44,849 nucleotides of DNA from JACDBE01 sp051002015 (GTDB taxonomy: Bacteria > Actinomycetota > Acidimicrobiia > Spongiisociales > UBA5794): assembly GCA_051002015.1 (NCBI GenBank), contig JBPCMS010000008.1, forward strand, positions 1 to 44,849, given 5' to 3'. Shown in pieces: positions 19,163 through 28,476 of the stretch. A program made the position numbers and the translations under genes. The notes beneath the pieces are model-generated. The model searched no databases. It had not been told where the DNA came from and worked only from the letters and a program-made list of their open reading frames with translations. Each line of letters opens with the position of its first letter. Position 1 is the first letter of the stretch.

Positions 19163-19209
19163 GATGCCGGGTGAGGGTTGGTGAAGATAGGACGGGATCT
19201 TCCGGCATC
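19163..19209. promoter_or_regulatory. Nested inverted repeats in the ponA / mutase divergent region
   Basis: GATGCCGG (19163-19170) pairs with CCGGCATC (19202-19209). Inside it GAAGAT (19183-19188) pairs with ATCTTC (19197-19202), sharing one base with the outer arm. The whole structure fills much of the 94 bases between two divergent starts, so it is a candidate operator. TACCAT at 19222-19227 is a possible -10 box for the mutase. Confidence 0.45.
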
Positions 19210-19248
19210 GGGGTTCCCGAGTACCATGCCGCCCCGGCCGACCGGGGC

Positions 19249-20850
<1,602 letters not shown>

Positions 20851-20864
20851 GTCGAGGAGCCAGG

Positions 20865-22229
20865 ATGCAGCGACAGGATCATCTCCGGTTGGTCGTGATC
20901 GGCGGCGGACCGGCCGGCAACGCCGCCGCCACCGGGGCGGCCACGCTCGGGGCCGAGGTGACGCTGGTCGAGGACAGCATCGTCGGCGGCGCCGCCCACC
21001 TGTGGGACTGCATCCCGTCGAAGGCGATGGTGGCCAGCTCCACCAGGTTGGCCGCCATCCGCACCGCCGCCGAGGTGGGGTTGAGCGACGCCGGGCAGGT
21101 CAACCTGGATATGGGCCGGCTCACCGAGCATCTGGCCGACATCACCGGGACCCTGGCGCAGAGCGCCACCGACATGCTCCGGTCCCAGGGGGTCGAGCTG
21201 CTGCAGGGACGGGGACGGTTCATCGACGCCAACATGGTCGAGGCCGAAACGGATGCGGGCCGGCGGCGGATCCCGTTCGACGTCGCCCTGGTCTCCACCG
21301 GGTCGAGGCCGTGGGTGCCCGACTGGGCGCCGGTTGACGGGGAGCGGGTCCTCACCACCCGCCACGCCTACAGCCTGCCCGAGCTGCCCGAGCATGTGAT
21401 CGTGGTCGGTTCCGGTGTCACCGGGGTGGAGATGGTGCACATCTTCTCCAGCCTCGGCTCCAAGGTGAGCCTTCTGGTGAGCAGGCACCATGTGCTCCCC
21501 CACCGCGATGCCGAGGTGGCCGCCGCCCTGGAGGACAACTTCCTGGAGCGGGGGGTACGGCTGTACAAGGGCGGCCGGGCCCAGGCGGCCCGGGTGGTCG
21601 ACGGCGGGGTCGAGATCGACACGGACGACGGTCGCTCCATCGTCGGCAGCCATGTCCTTCTCGCCGTCGGCTCCATCCCCAACAGCGAGGGTCTCGGGCT
21701 CGACGCCATCGGGGTCAAGTCCGACCGGGGCCACATCGAGGTCGACGAGTGGCAGCGCACCTCGGTGCCCCACATCTACGCCGCCGGTGACGTCACCGGG
21801 CAGATGCCGCTGTCGTCGGTGGCGGCGATGCAGGGCAGAAAGATTGCCCGCCACGCCCTCGGCCACGAGGTGACCCCGCTCGACTACGGCAAGGTGACCC
21901 AGGCGATCTTCACCGATCCGGAGATCGCCTCGGTGGGGCTCGAGGAGGTCGACGCCGCAGCCCAGGGGCGGAAGGTCCGGATCACCAAGGTGCCGTTTGC
22001 CGCCAATCCCAGGTCGCTGATCCAGGCCAGCACCCGCGGCTTCGTCAAGGTGGTGTCCGACCCGGCCACCCGGGTGGTGCTCGGCGGCACCGTTGTCGGC
22101 CGCTACGCCTCCGAGCTGATCGCCCCGATCGCCCTCGCCGCCCAGGCCAGGCTCCGGGTCGACCAGCTGGTGGAGACCCTCATGGTCCATCCCTCGATGT
22201 CGGAGAGCATCGTCGAGGCCGCCGAGTAG
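20865..22229 (+). CDS. Disulfide-reductase-family flavoprotein lacking one redox cysteine (LpdA/Rv3303c-like)
   Basis: 454 residues with the pyridine nucleotide-disulfide reductase fold: FAD-binding GGGPAG at 13-18, NAD(P)H-binding VVGSGVTGVE near 180, the second FAD motif YAAGDVTG, and dimer-domain HPSMSE at the C terminus. The redox loop reads GGAAHLWDC, so the first cysteine is alanine (A44) and only C49 remains; the enzyme cannot form the catalytic disulfide. Mycobacterial LpdA (Rv3303c) has the same loss and acts as an NAD(P)H:quinone reductase, which is my best guess here. ATG 20865 is chosen for GAGGAG (20854-20859); a TTG at 20847 overlaps the mutase stop. It is probably co-transcribed with the mutase. 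Confidence 0.85.
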   Translation: MQRQDHLRLVVIGGGPAGNAAATGAATLGAEVTLVEDSIVGGAAHLWDCIPSKAMVASSTRLAAIRTAAEVGLSDAGQVNLDMGRLTEHLADITGTLAQSATDMLRSQGVELLQGRGRFIDANMVEAETDAGRRRIPFDVALVSTGSRPWVPDWAPVDGERVLTTRHAYSLPELPEHVIVVGSGVTGVEMVHIFSSLGSKVSLLVSRHHVLPHRDAEVAAALEDNFLERGVRLYKGGRAQAARVVDGGVEIDTDDGRSIVGSHVLLAVGSIPNSEGLGLDAIGVKSDRGHIEVDEWQRTSVPHIYAAGDVTGQMPLSSVAAMQGRKIARHALGHEVTPLDYGKVTQAIFTDPEIASVGLEEVDAAAQGRKVRITKVPFAANPRSLIQASTRGFVKVVSDPATRVVLGGTVVGRYASELIAPIALAAQARLRVDQLVETLMVHPSMSESIVEAAE

Positions 22230-22267
22230 CCGGTCCCTCCGCGCCCGGTTGCGGGTGGGTCGCCCGG

Positions 22268-22273
22268 TACACT
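22268..22273 (+). promoter_or_regulatory. -10 box TACACT, leaderless
   Basis: TACACT ends 6 bases before ATG 22280. No Shine-Dalgarno sequence precedes the start. It lies in the 50-base gap after the flavoprotein gene. Confidence 0.45.
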
Positions 22274-22279
22274 CCGGCG

Positions 22280-23398
22280 ATGCGTGCCCGCCAGCTCGGT
22301 ATCCGCATCGGTCGCATGGAGCCTGGCCCCGACAACGCCATCACCGATGTGGCCGGGGTCCGGGTCGGGCACACCACCCTGATCTCGGGGGACGGTCCGC
22401 TCCGCCCGGGCCTGGGGCCGGTGCGCACCGGTGTCACCGTCGTCATCCCCCACGACGGCGATCTGTGGAGCGAGCCCGTCTTCGCCGGGACGCATCGGCT
22501 CAACGGCAACGGAGAGCTGACCGGTCTGGAATGGATCCGCGAGGCCGGGATGTTGGGCGGCCCCATCGGGATCACCAACACCCACAGCGTCGGCGTGGTG
22601 CGCGACGCCATCATCGAGGCCGGGGCGAGGGCGCACGGCATGAGCGACGCCATCTGGGCCCTGCCGGTCACCGGTGAGACGTACGACGGAGCCCTCAACG
22701 ACATCAACGGCTTCCATGTGGGCGCCGATCACGTCCACGCCGCCCTGGCGGCGGCTTCCGCCGGTCCCGTCGCCGAGGGCAACGTCGGTGGGGGTACGGG
22801 GATGATCTGCCACGAGTTCAAGGGCGGGATCGGGACCGCCTCCAGGCGGGCCGACGGGTGGATGGTCGGGGTTCTGGTGCAGGCCAACTACGGGGAGCGC
22901 CAGCTGCTGCGAATCGACGGGGTGCCGGTCGGCGCCGCCATCGGGTTGGACGAGGTGCCGTCGCCCTGGGACCAGCTCGACGCCGTCAACGCCAGGGCGA
23001 CACCCGAGGGCGGCTCGATCATCGGGATCGTCGCCACCGATGCGCCGCTCCTCGCCCACCAGTGCGCCCGTTTGGCGCAGCGGGTCGGGATGGGGGTGGC
23101 CCGGATGGGCAGCTACGCCTCCCACGGGTCGGGCGACCTGTTCCTCGCCTTCGCCACCGGCAACCGCGACCTGTCTCGAGGCGGGGGCGAGGACGACCGG
23201 CGCCGCACCGTCGAGCTGCGGATGGTGGTCGACGATCACATCAACCCGCTCCTCGAGGCGGTCGCCGAGGCAACCGAGGAGGCGATCGTCAACGCCCTGC
23301 TCGCCGCCGAGACGATGACCGGACACGACGGGATCACGGCCCATGCCATCTCCCACGACCGGCTGATGGAGGTCATGCGGGCGCACGGCCGGGGCTGA
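22280..23398 (+). CDS. P1 family peptidase (DmpA-type aminopeptidase, S58)
   Basis: 372 residues. Proteins of this family (L-aminopeptidase/D-Ala-esterase DmpA) cleave themselves between Gly and Ser; the new N-terminal serine is the nucleophile. Here the site is G245-S246 in EGGSIIGIVATDAPL. Other family features are TDVAGVRVGHTTL near 22-34, NGNGELTGLEWI near 75-86, and GNVGGGTGM near 167-175. The mature enzyme would be an alpha chain of about 245 and a beta chain of about 127 residues. Likely substrates are small peptides or amides. It is convergent with the biotin carboxylase gene, 27 bases away. Confidence 0.9.
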   Translation: MRARQLGIRIGRMEPGPDNAITDVAGVRVGHTTLISGDGPLRPGLGPVRTGVTVVIPHDGDLWSEPVFAGTHRLNGNGELTGLEWIREAGMLGGPIGITNTHSVGVVRDAIIEAGARAHGMSDAIWALPVTGETYDGALNDINGFHVGADHVHAALAAASAGPVAEGNVGGGTGMICHEFKGGIGTASRRADGWMVGVLVQANYGERQLLRIDGVPVGAAIGLDEVPSPWDQLDAVNARATPEGGSIIGIVATDAPLLAHQCARLAQRVGMGVARMGSYASHGSGDLFLAFATGNRDLSRGGGEDDRRRTVELRMVVDDHINPLLEAVAEATEEAIVNALLAAETMTGHDGITAHAISHDRLMEVMRAHGRG

Positions 23399-23425
23399 CC
23401 ACCTCCATCGAGCCGGCCGTCCGGG

Positions 23426-25171
23426 CTAGCGGACCACCATGAGCACGGAGCCGGAGGCGACCGTGTCCCCGGCCTGGATGCGGAGGTCGACGATGGCGCC
23501 GTCGACGGGGGAGACGATCTCGTTCTCCATCTTCATCGCCTCCAGGACGCACAGCGGGTCGCCGGCGGACACTGTGTCGCCCGCCCCGTGGTGGACCTTG
23601 ACGATGGTGCCCTGCATGGGTGCGGTGACCACCCCGGCACCCTCGGCGGTGGGGGCCTTGCGCTCCAGCCTGGGTGGCCGCCGCCGGGGCGCCATCCGCT
23701 GCCCGCCGCCGCCCGCAGGTGCCATCACCGGCGCCCAGAACTTGACCTCGAACCGCCGCCCACCCACCTCGACGGTGATGGTGCGCTCGTCCACCTCCTC
23801 GTCCTGGGGCAGGGCGGGTGACGTGGCGGGCGCCAGCCCGGCGAAGTCCAGGTGGTCCTCGACGAACCGGGTGTAGTGGGTGGCGGAGCGGAAGGCCTCG
23901 GTCTTGAGGATCTCGAGGTGGGCCGGGATGGTGGTGGCGATGCCGGTGATCCGGAACGCCTCCAATGCCTGCCGCCCCCGCTCGATCGCCTCGTCCCGGT
24001 CGCGGCCCCACACCACCAGCTTGGCCACCAGGTTGTCGTAGTACTGGCTGATCGCCGACCCGGCAGTGGCCCCCGAGTCGACCCTGACCCCGAACCCGCC
24101 CGGCTCCTCGTAGTCGATGATCGTCCCCGGGCTGGGGAGGAACCCCTTCGACGGGTCCTCGGCGTTGACCCGGAACTCGATGGAGTGGCCGTGGACCTCG
24201 GCCTCGGTGAACGACAGGGGCAGCCCCTGCGCCACCCGGATCTGCTCCTTGACCAGGTCGATGCCGGTCACCATCTCGGTGATGGTGTGCTCCACCTGGA
24301 TGCGGGTGTTCATCTCGAGGAAGTAGACCTCGTCGCCGTCGAAGAGGAACTCGACCGTCCCGGCGTTGACGTAGTCGGAAGCCTTGGCGACGGCGATGGC
24401 CGCGGCCCCCAAGGCACCGCGGACCTCGGCGGGGAAGTGGGGGGCGGGTGTCTCCTCGATCAGCTTCTGGTGGCGCCGCTGCATGGTGCAGTCGCGTTCG
24501 CCAAGGAAGACGACATTCCCGTGGGTGTCGGCCATGAGCTGGGCCTCGATGTGGCGGGGGCGCTCCAGGTAGCGCTCGACGTAGACCTCGGCGTTGCGGA
24601 AGTAGGCGTCCGCCTCGCGCTGGGCCGATTCGAAGGCGGCGACCAGCTCGCCGGCCGCCCGCACCACCTTGAGACCCTTGCCGCCGCCCCCGTGCGCCGC
24701 CTTGATGGCGATGGGGTAGCCGTGCTCGGCGGCGAAGGCGGCGACGTCGTCCGGCGAGGCCAGCGGCTCCAGGGTGCCCGGGACGCACTTGACCCCGGTG
24801 GCCTCGGCGGCACGGCGGGAAGCGATCTTGTCGCCCATGATGGCTATCGCCTCGGGCGGGGGACCAACCCACACCAGCCCGGTGTCGATCACCGCCTTGG
24901 CGAAGCCGGCGTTCTCGGCGAGGAACCCGTAGCCGGGATGGAGCGCCTCCGCTCCGGACTCGGTGGCCACCTGAAGGATCCGATCCATGTTGAGATACGA
25001 GTCGGCCGAGGGGGCGGGGCCGACGTTCCACGCCTCGTCGGCGAGTTGGACGTGTCTGGCGTCCCGGTCGAGCTCGGAGTAGATGGCGATGGTGCGAAGC
25101 CCGAGCTCACCCGCCGCCCTGATCACCCTGACCGCGATCTCTCCCCGGTTGGCGATGAGGATGGACTTCAT
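23426..25171 (-). CDS. pccA: Biotin carboxylase / biotin carboxyl carrier protein (acyl-CoA carboxylase alpha)
   Basis: 581 residues. The biotin carboxylase part (1-450) has SILIANRGEIAVRV at the start, the Gly-rich ATP-grasp loop HGGGGKG, EFLFDGD..FLEMNTRIQVEH, and the C-terminal cap. An Ala/Pro/Arg linker leads to the biotinyl domain with EAMKMEN; K547 is the biotinylated lysine. It carboxylates biotin with bicarbonate and ATP. With the beta subunit next door, and the mutase and biotin ligase nearby, propionyl-CoA is the likely substrate, but acetyl-CoA or longer acyl-CoAs are possible in actinobacteria. ATG 25171 is chosen because TAGGAT (25184-25179) lies 7 bases upstream; ATG 25180 is part of that box. 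Confidence 0.95.
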   Translation of the reverse strand: MKSILIANRGEIAVRVIRAAGELGLRTIAIYSELDRDARHVQLADEAWNVGPAPSADSYLNMDRILQVATESGAEALHPGYGFLAENAGFAKAVIDTGLVWVGPPPEAIAIMGDKIASRRAAEATGVKCVPGTLEPLASPDDVAAFAAEHGYPIAIKAAHGGGGKGLKVVRAAGELVAAFESAQREADAYFRNAEVYVERYLERPRHIEAQLMADTHGNVVFLGERDCTMQRRHQKLIEETPAPHFPAEVRGALGAAAIAVAKASDYVNAGTVEFLFDGDEVYFLEMNTRIQVEHTITEMVTGIDLVKEQIRVAQGLPLSFTEAEVHGHSIEFRVNAEDPSKGFLPSPGTIIDYEEPGGFGVRVDSGATAGSAISQYYDNLVAKLVVWGRDRDEAIERGRQALEAFRITGIATTIPAHLEILKTEAFRSATHYTRFVEDHLDFAGLAPATSPALPQDEEVDERTITVEVGGRRFEVKFWAPVMAPAGGGGQRMAPRRRPPRLERKAPTAEGAGVVTAPMQGTIVKVHHGAGDTVSAGDPLCVLEAMKMENEIVSPVDGAIVDLRIQAGDTVASGSVLMVVR

Positions 25172-25178
25172 GAGCGGC

Positions 25179-25184
25179 ATCCTA
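25179..25184 (-). promoter_or_regulatory. -10 box TAGGAT for pccA, leaderless
   Basis: On the minus strand TAGGAT ends 7 bases before ATG 25171. The region where a -35 box would lie is occupied by hairpin 1 of the array (25188-25210), so that palindrome may be an operator. Confidence 0.45.
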
Positions 25185-25187
25185 AGG

Positions 25188-25388
25188 ACGTGCGCCGACA
25201 GGGCGCACGTAGCTTGGAGCGAGCGCGGATGGGCGCTCGCTCTTGCGCTGTTGTTGATGGCTCTTCGGCTGACGCCTCCTCGCGGTGTGGTTGGGGATCC
25301 CGGCCCCAACCACCGGAGCTACGCCCAATGGCGTAGCTCCTGTCATCCGCCCGACTCGGCGACCCCGTTCCAGCGCCCCCGCCGCTGG
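25188..25388. repeat. Array of five stem-loops between pccB and pccA
   Basis: Stems, all perfect: HP1 25188-25196 / 25202-25210 (9 bp, ACGTGCGCC); HP2 25217-25226 / 25233-25242 (10 bp, GAGCGAGCGC); HP3 25287-25296 / 25304-25313 (10 bp, GTGGTTGGGG); HP4 25315-25325 / 25330-25340 (11 bp, GGAGCTACGCC, loop CAAT); HP5 25370-25375 / 25383-25388 (6 bp, CCAGCG). They fill the 220-base gap between the pccB stop and the pccA start. HP5 lies 4 bases past the pccB stop. No open reading frame in the gap looks real. Confidence 0.75.
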
Positions 25389-25391
25389 TGC

Positions 25392-26939
25392 TCACAGGGG
25401 GATGTTGCCGTGCTTCTTCGGCGGCAGCGTGTCCCGCTTGGTGCGCAGCATCTCCAGCGCCCTGATCAGCCGGGGACGAGTCTCCCTCGGCTCGATCACG
25501 TCGTCGACCAACCCGCGTTCCGCCGCCAGGTAGGGGTTGGCGAACCGCTCCTCATAGTCGGCGATCAGCTCGCTGCGCCTGGCGTCCGGGTCGGCGGCCT
25601 CGTTGATCTCCCTGCGTTGGATGACGTTGACGGCGCCGGCGGCGCCCATCACCGCGATCTCGGCGGTGGGCCAGGCGAACACGACGTCCGCCTTGAGCGC
25701 CCGCGAGTTCATCACCACGTATGCCCCCCCGTACGCCTTCCGGGTGATCACGGTCAGCCTGGGAACCGTGGCCTCGGCGTAGGCGTAGAGCAGCTTGGCG
25801 CCGTGGCGGATGATCCCGCCATGCTCCTGGTCGACACCCGGCATGAACCCGGGGACATCGACAAAGCTGATCACCGGGATGTTGAAGGCGTCGCAGAAGC
25901 GGATGAACCGTGCCGCCTTGACCGACGACTCGATGTCGAGCACCCCGGCCAGCACCTTGGGCTGGTTGCCCACGATCCCCACCGTGTAGCCGTCGAGCCT
26001 GGCCAGACCGACCACGATGTTGGCGGCGAAATGCTCGTGCACCTGATAGAACCCGCCGTCGTCGACCACCATCTCGATCAGCGACACCATGTCATACGGC
26101 TGGTTGGGGGAGTCGGGGACGATGCTGGTCAACCCCTCGTCCATCCGGTCGGCCCGGTCCGTGGGGGTGAAGAACGGCGGCACCTCCATGTTGTTGGCGG
26201 GGAGGAACGACAGCAGGTAGCGGACCTCCTCCATCGCCGCCCGGCCGGTGGCGGAGACGAAATGGGTCACACCGGACACGGTGGCGTGAGCCGTCGCCCC
26301 ACCCAGCGCCTCGAAGCTGACGTCCTCGCCGGTGACCGCCTTGATCACATCCGGGCCGGTGATGAACAGGTGCGAGGTGTCCGCCACCTGGTACACGAAG
26401 TCGGTGATGGCCGGCGAGTACACCGCCCCGCCTGCACAGGTGCCCATGATCACCGAGATCTGCGGGATCACCCCGGAGGCCCTGACGTTGCGCACGAAGA
26501 TCCGTCCGTAACCGTCGAGCGAGACCACACCCTCCTGGATGCGGGCCCCGCCCGAGTCCTTGAGACCGATCACCGGGGCGCCGGTGTCCATGGCCAGGTC
26601 GAGCACCTTGCAGATCTTGTCGGCGACCACCTCGCCCAGGCTCCCACCGAACACCCCGAAGTCCTCGGCGAAGACGAACACGGTGCGCCCGTCGATGGTC
26701 CCCCAGCCCACCACGACGGCGTCCCCCGCCGGGCGCTTGTCCTCGATGCCGAACCCGGCCGCCTGGTGGCGGGTGAAGAGGTCCATCTCCTGGAACGATC
26801 CCTTGTCGAGCAGCACCTCGATGCGCTCGCGGGCGGTCAGCTTGCCAAGATCATGCTGCCGCTCCACCGATCGAGGGTTGGCCGTCAAGGCCTCGTGGCG
26901 CAGCTTGCGTAGTTGTTCGATCCGTTCCTCGGTGCTCAC
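25392..26939 (-). CDS. pccB: Acyl-CoA carboxylase beta (carboxyltransferase) subunit
   Basis: 515 residues, the standard length for PccB/AccD5-type subunits. It moves the carboxyl group from biotin to the acyl-CoA. Two crotonase-like halves are visible: an N-terminal half with GSFQEMD, DFGVFGGSLGEV and LKDSGGARIQEGV, and a C-terminal half with FVDVPGFMPGVDQEHGGIIRHGAKLLYAY and the oxyanion-type GGAYVVMNSR. The GTG at 26939 is chosen because GAGGTGGGC precedes it and the protein then begins STEERIEQL, as in the family. It is divergent from birA. The pairing with the alpha subunit and the mutase points to propionyl-CoA. Confidence 0.95.
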   Translation of the reverse strand: MSTEERIEQLRKLRHEALTANPRSVERQHDLGKLTARERIEVLLDKGSFQEMDLFTRHQAAGFGIEDKRPAGDAVVVGWGTIDGRTVFVFAEDFGVFGGSLGEVVADKICKVLDLAMDTGAPVIGLKDSGGARIQEGVVSLDGYGRIFVRNVRASGVIPQISVIMGTCAGGAVYSPAITDFVYQVADTSHLFITGPDVIKAVTGEDVSFEALGGATAHATVSGVTHFVSATGRAAMEEVRYLLSFLPANNMEVPPFFTPTDRADRMDEGLTSIVPDSPNQPYDMVSLIEMVVDDGGFYQVHEHFAANIVVGLARLDGYTVGIVGNQPKVLAGVLDIESSVKAARFIRFCDAFNIPVISFVDVPGFMPGVDQEHGGIIRHGAKLLYAYAEATVPRLTVITRKAYGGAYVVMNSRALKADVVFAWPTAEIAVMGAAGAVNVIQRREINEAADPDARRSELIADYEERFANPYLAAERGLVDDVIEPRETRPRLIRALEMLRTKRDTLPPKKHGNIPL

Positions 26940-26994
26940 GCCCACCTCGGGTAGTGTCCGCCGACCGCAGCTCTCGGACCGGGACGGCCTCGAG

Positions 26995-27738
26995 TTGGAC
27001 ACACCCTACGCGACCATCGCCCTCGACACCGTCGACTCCACCCAGGACGAAGCGCGTGCCCGGCTCGGCGACCACCCCAACGGTGTGTTGGTGACGGCGG
27101 CGGCGCAGACCAGGGGTCGGGGCCGGCGTGGCCATGGATGGATCAACGCCCCGCGCGGGATGGCCGCCTCGCTCGCCTTCAGACCGGAATGGCCGACGGC
27201 GGCCTGGCCCCGGATGACCCTGGTGGCCGGTGTGGCGGCGGTCACCGCCGTCTCCGAGATGGCGGGCACCACCGTCTCCCTGAAGTGGCCCAACGACATC
27301 CTCGACGCTTCGGGCGGAGCCAAGCTGGGCGGGATCCTCACCGAGTCCTCGGGTACGGTGACGGTGGCGGGGCTCGGTCTCAACCTCTACTGGCCCGATC
27401 CGCCCGCAGGGATCGGGGGCCTGCTTGGCGCCGATCCCGGCCCGGAGCTCGGCGGTGAGATCGCCGCCCGCTGGGCGGATCGGCTGCTGCCGCGGGTCAC
27501 CGGCGACCCGGAGGCGTGGGGTGCGGACGAGTACCGCAGGTGGTGCGTCACGCTTGGCTCGGAGATCACCTGGGAGCCGGGCGGCGCCGGCCTAGCCGTG
27601 GACATCGACGAGGCGGGTCGCCTGGTGGTGGAGACCGCCGCCGGTATGGTGCGGCTGGTCGCCGGCGAGGTGCGTCAGGTGCGCCCGGCTACCGTTGCGC
27701 CCGGTAAGTGGACAGCGCACGGAGGCGACGAGACGTGA
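26995..27738 (+). CDS. birA: Biotin-[acetyl-CoA carboxylase] ligase, no HTH domain
   Basis: 247 residues. It activates biotin with ATP and attaches it to the BCCP lysine (K547 of the adjacent carboxylase). The catalytic core has TRGRGRRGHGW near 39-49 (biotinyl-AMP loop) and KWPNDI at 97-102, followed by a small C-terminal domain. There is no N-terminal helix-turn-helix, so it is not a repressor (class I ligase). The start is uncertain: no ATG or GTG fits, and TTG 26995 gives a family-like N terminus. TAGTGT at 26952-26957 is a possible -10 box. The stop overlaps the next start (GTGA). Confidence 0.88.
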   Translation: MDTPYATIALDTVDSTQDEARARLGDHPNGVLVTAAAQTRGRGRRGHGWINAPRGMAASLAFRPEWPTAAWPRMTLVAGVAAVTAVSEMAGTTVSLKWPNDILDASGGAKLGGILTESSGTVTVAGLGLNLYWPDPPAGIGGLLGADPGPELGGEIAARWADRLLPRVTGDPEAWGADEYRRWCVTLGSEITWEPGGAGLAVDIDEAGRLVVETAAGMVRLVAGEVRQVRPATVAPGKWTAHGGDET

Positions 27739-28466
27739 CCGTTCTCAAGGGTGAGGGCAAGGTCCCCATCCTGTTCGGTTCGATGTCGATCACGGTCGCA
27801 ACCAGGCTGCGCCACGGCTACCTGTCCCGCCCCGATCTCGCCGGCGAGTGGCCGACGGTGATCGTGGTGCCGGACGTGTGGGGCGTCACCCCCTCGATCA
27901 AGGACCTCTGTCGCAAGCTGGCTCGACGCGAGCTCGCCGCCATCGCCGTCGACCCGTTCCGGGACGGCGGTGGACGCCGGTTCACCGACCGCGCCGTCGC
28001 CACCGCGGCCTTGGCGGAGGTGCCGGCGCATGATCTCGACGCCGACCTCGAAGATGTCGCCTCCTTCGTCACCAATCCCGCCGGGTTCTGGTCGAGCGCC
28101 GAGCACGGGCTCGGGGTTCTGGGGATCGGGACCGGGGGAGCGGCGGCCGCAAGGCTGGCCGATCGCCGACCCGGGGTCGCGCTGGCGTTGGTGGCGGTGC
28201 CGCTGCAGCCCATCGCCGCCATATTGGGGCCGACCTCGGGGTTGCTCGGGCTGTACGGCCGGGACGACCCCGAGGTGCCGGTCGAGGAGGTCCTCGCCGC
28301 CCGACCGGCGCTGCCCCAGGCCGAGCTGGTGCTCTACGAGGGGGTGGGGAGCGACTTCCTCGACGACGGACGGCCTGGCTACGACCTCGACGCCGCCACC
28401 GACGCCGTGGAACGGCTCACCGGGTTCTTCATCGAGCATCTGCCGGCGGCGCCCGCCGAGCGCTGA
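27735..28466 (+). CDS. Dienelactone-hydrolase-like protein lacking catalytic residues
   Basis: 243 residues with the alpha/beta hydrolase layout of dienelactone hydrolases: PTVIVVPDVWGVTPSIKDLCRKLA (39-62), LAAIAVDPF (68-75), LGLYGRDDPEVP with the acid region (D177/D178), and a C-terminal DDGRPGYD motif. The nucleophile elbow, normally GxCxGG, reads GIGTGG, placing glycine (G132) where cysteine should be. The usual AGH before the DDxRPxY segment reads VGSDF, placing serine (S206) where the histidine should be. It is therefore probably not a hydrolase and may be a binding or regulatory protein. GTG 27735 overlaps the birA stop, with GGAGGC upstream. Confidence 0.8.
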   Translation: MTVLKGEGKVPILFGSMSITVATRLRHGYLSRPDLAGEWPTVIVVPDVWGVTPSIKDLCRKLARRELAAIAVDPFRDGGGRRFTDRAVATAALAEVPAHDLDADLEDVASFVTNPAGFWSSAEHGLGVLGIGTGGAAAARLADRRPGVALALVAVPLQPIAAILGPTSGLLGLYGRDDPEVPVEEVLAARPALPQAELVLYEGVGSDFLDDGRPGYDLDAATDAVERLTGFFIEHLPAAPAER

Positions 28467-28476
28467 GAATCCCCGG

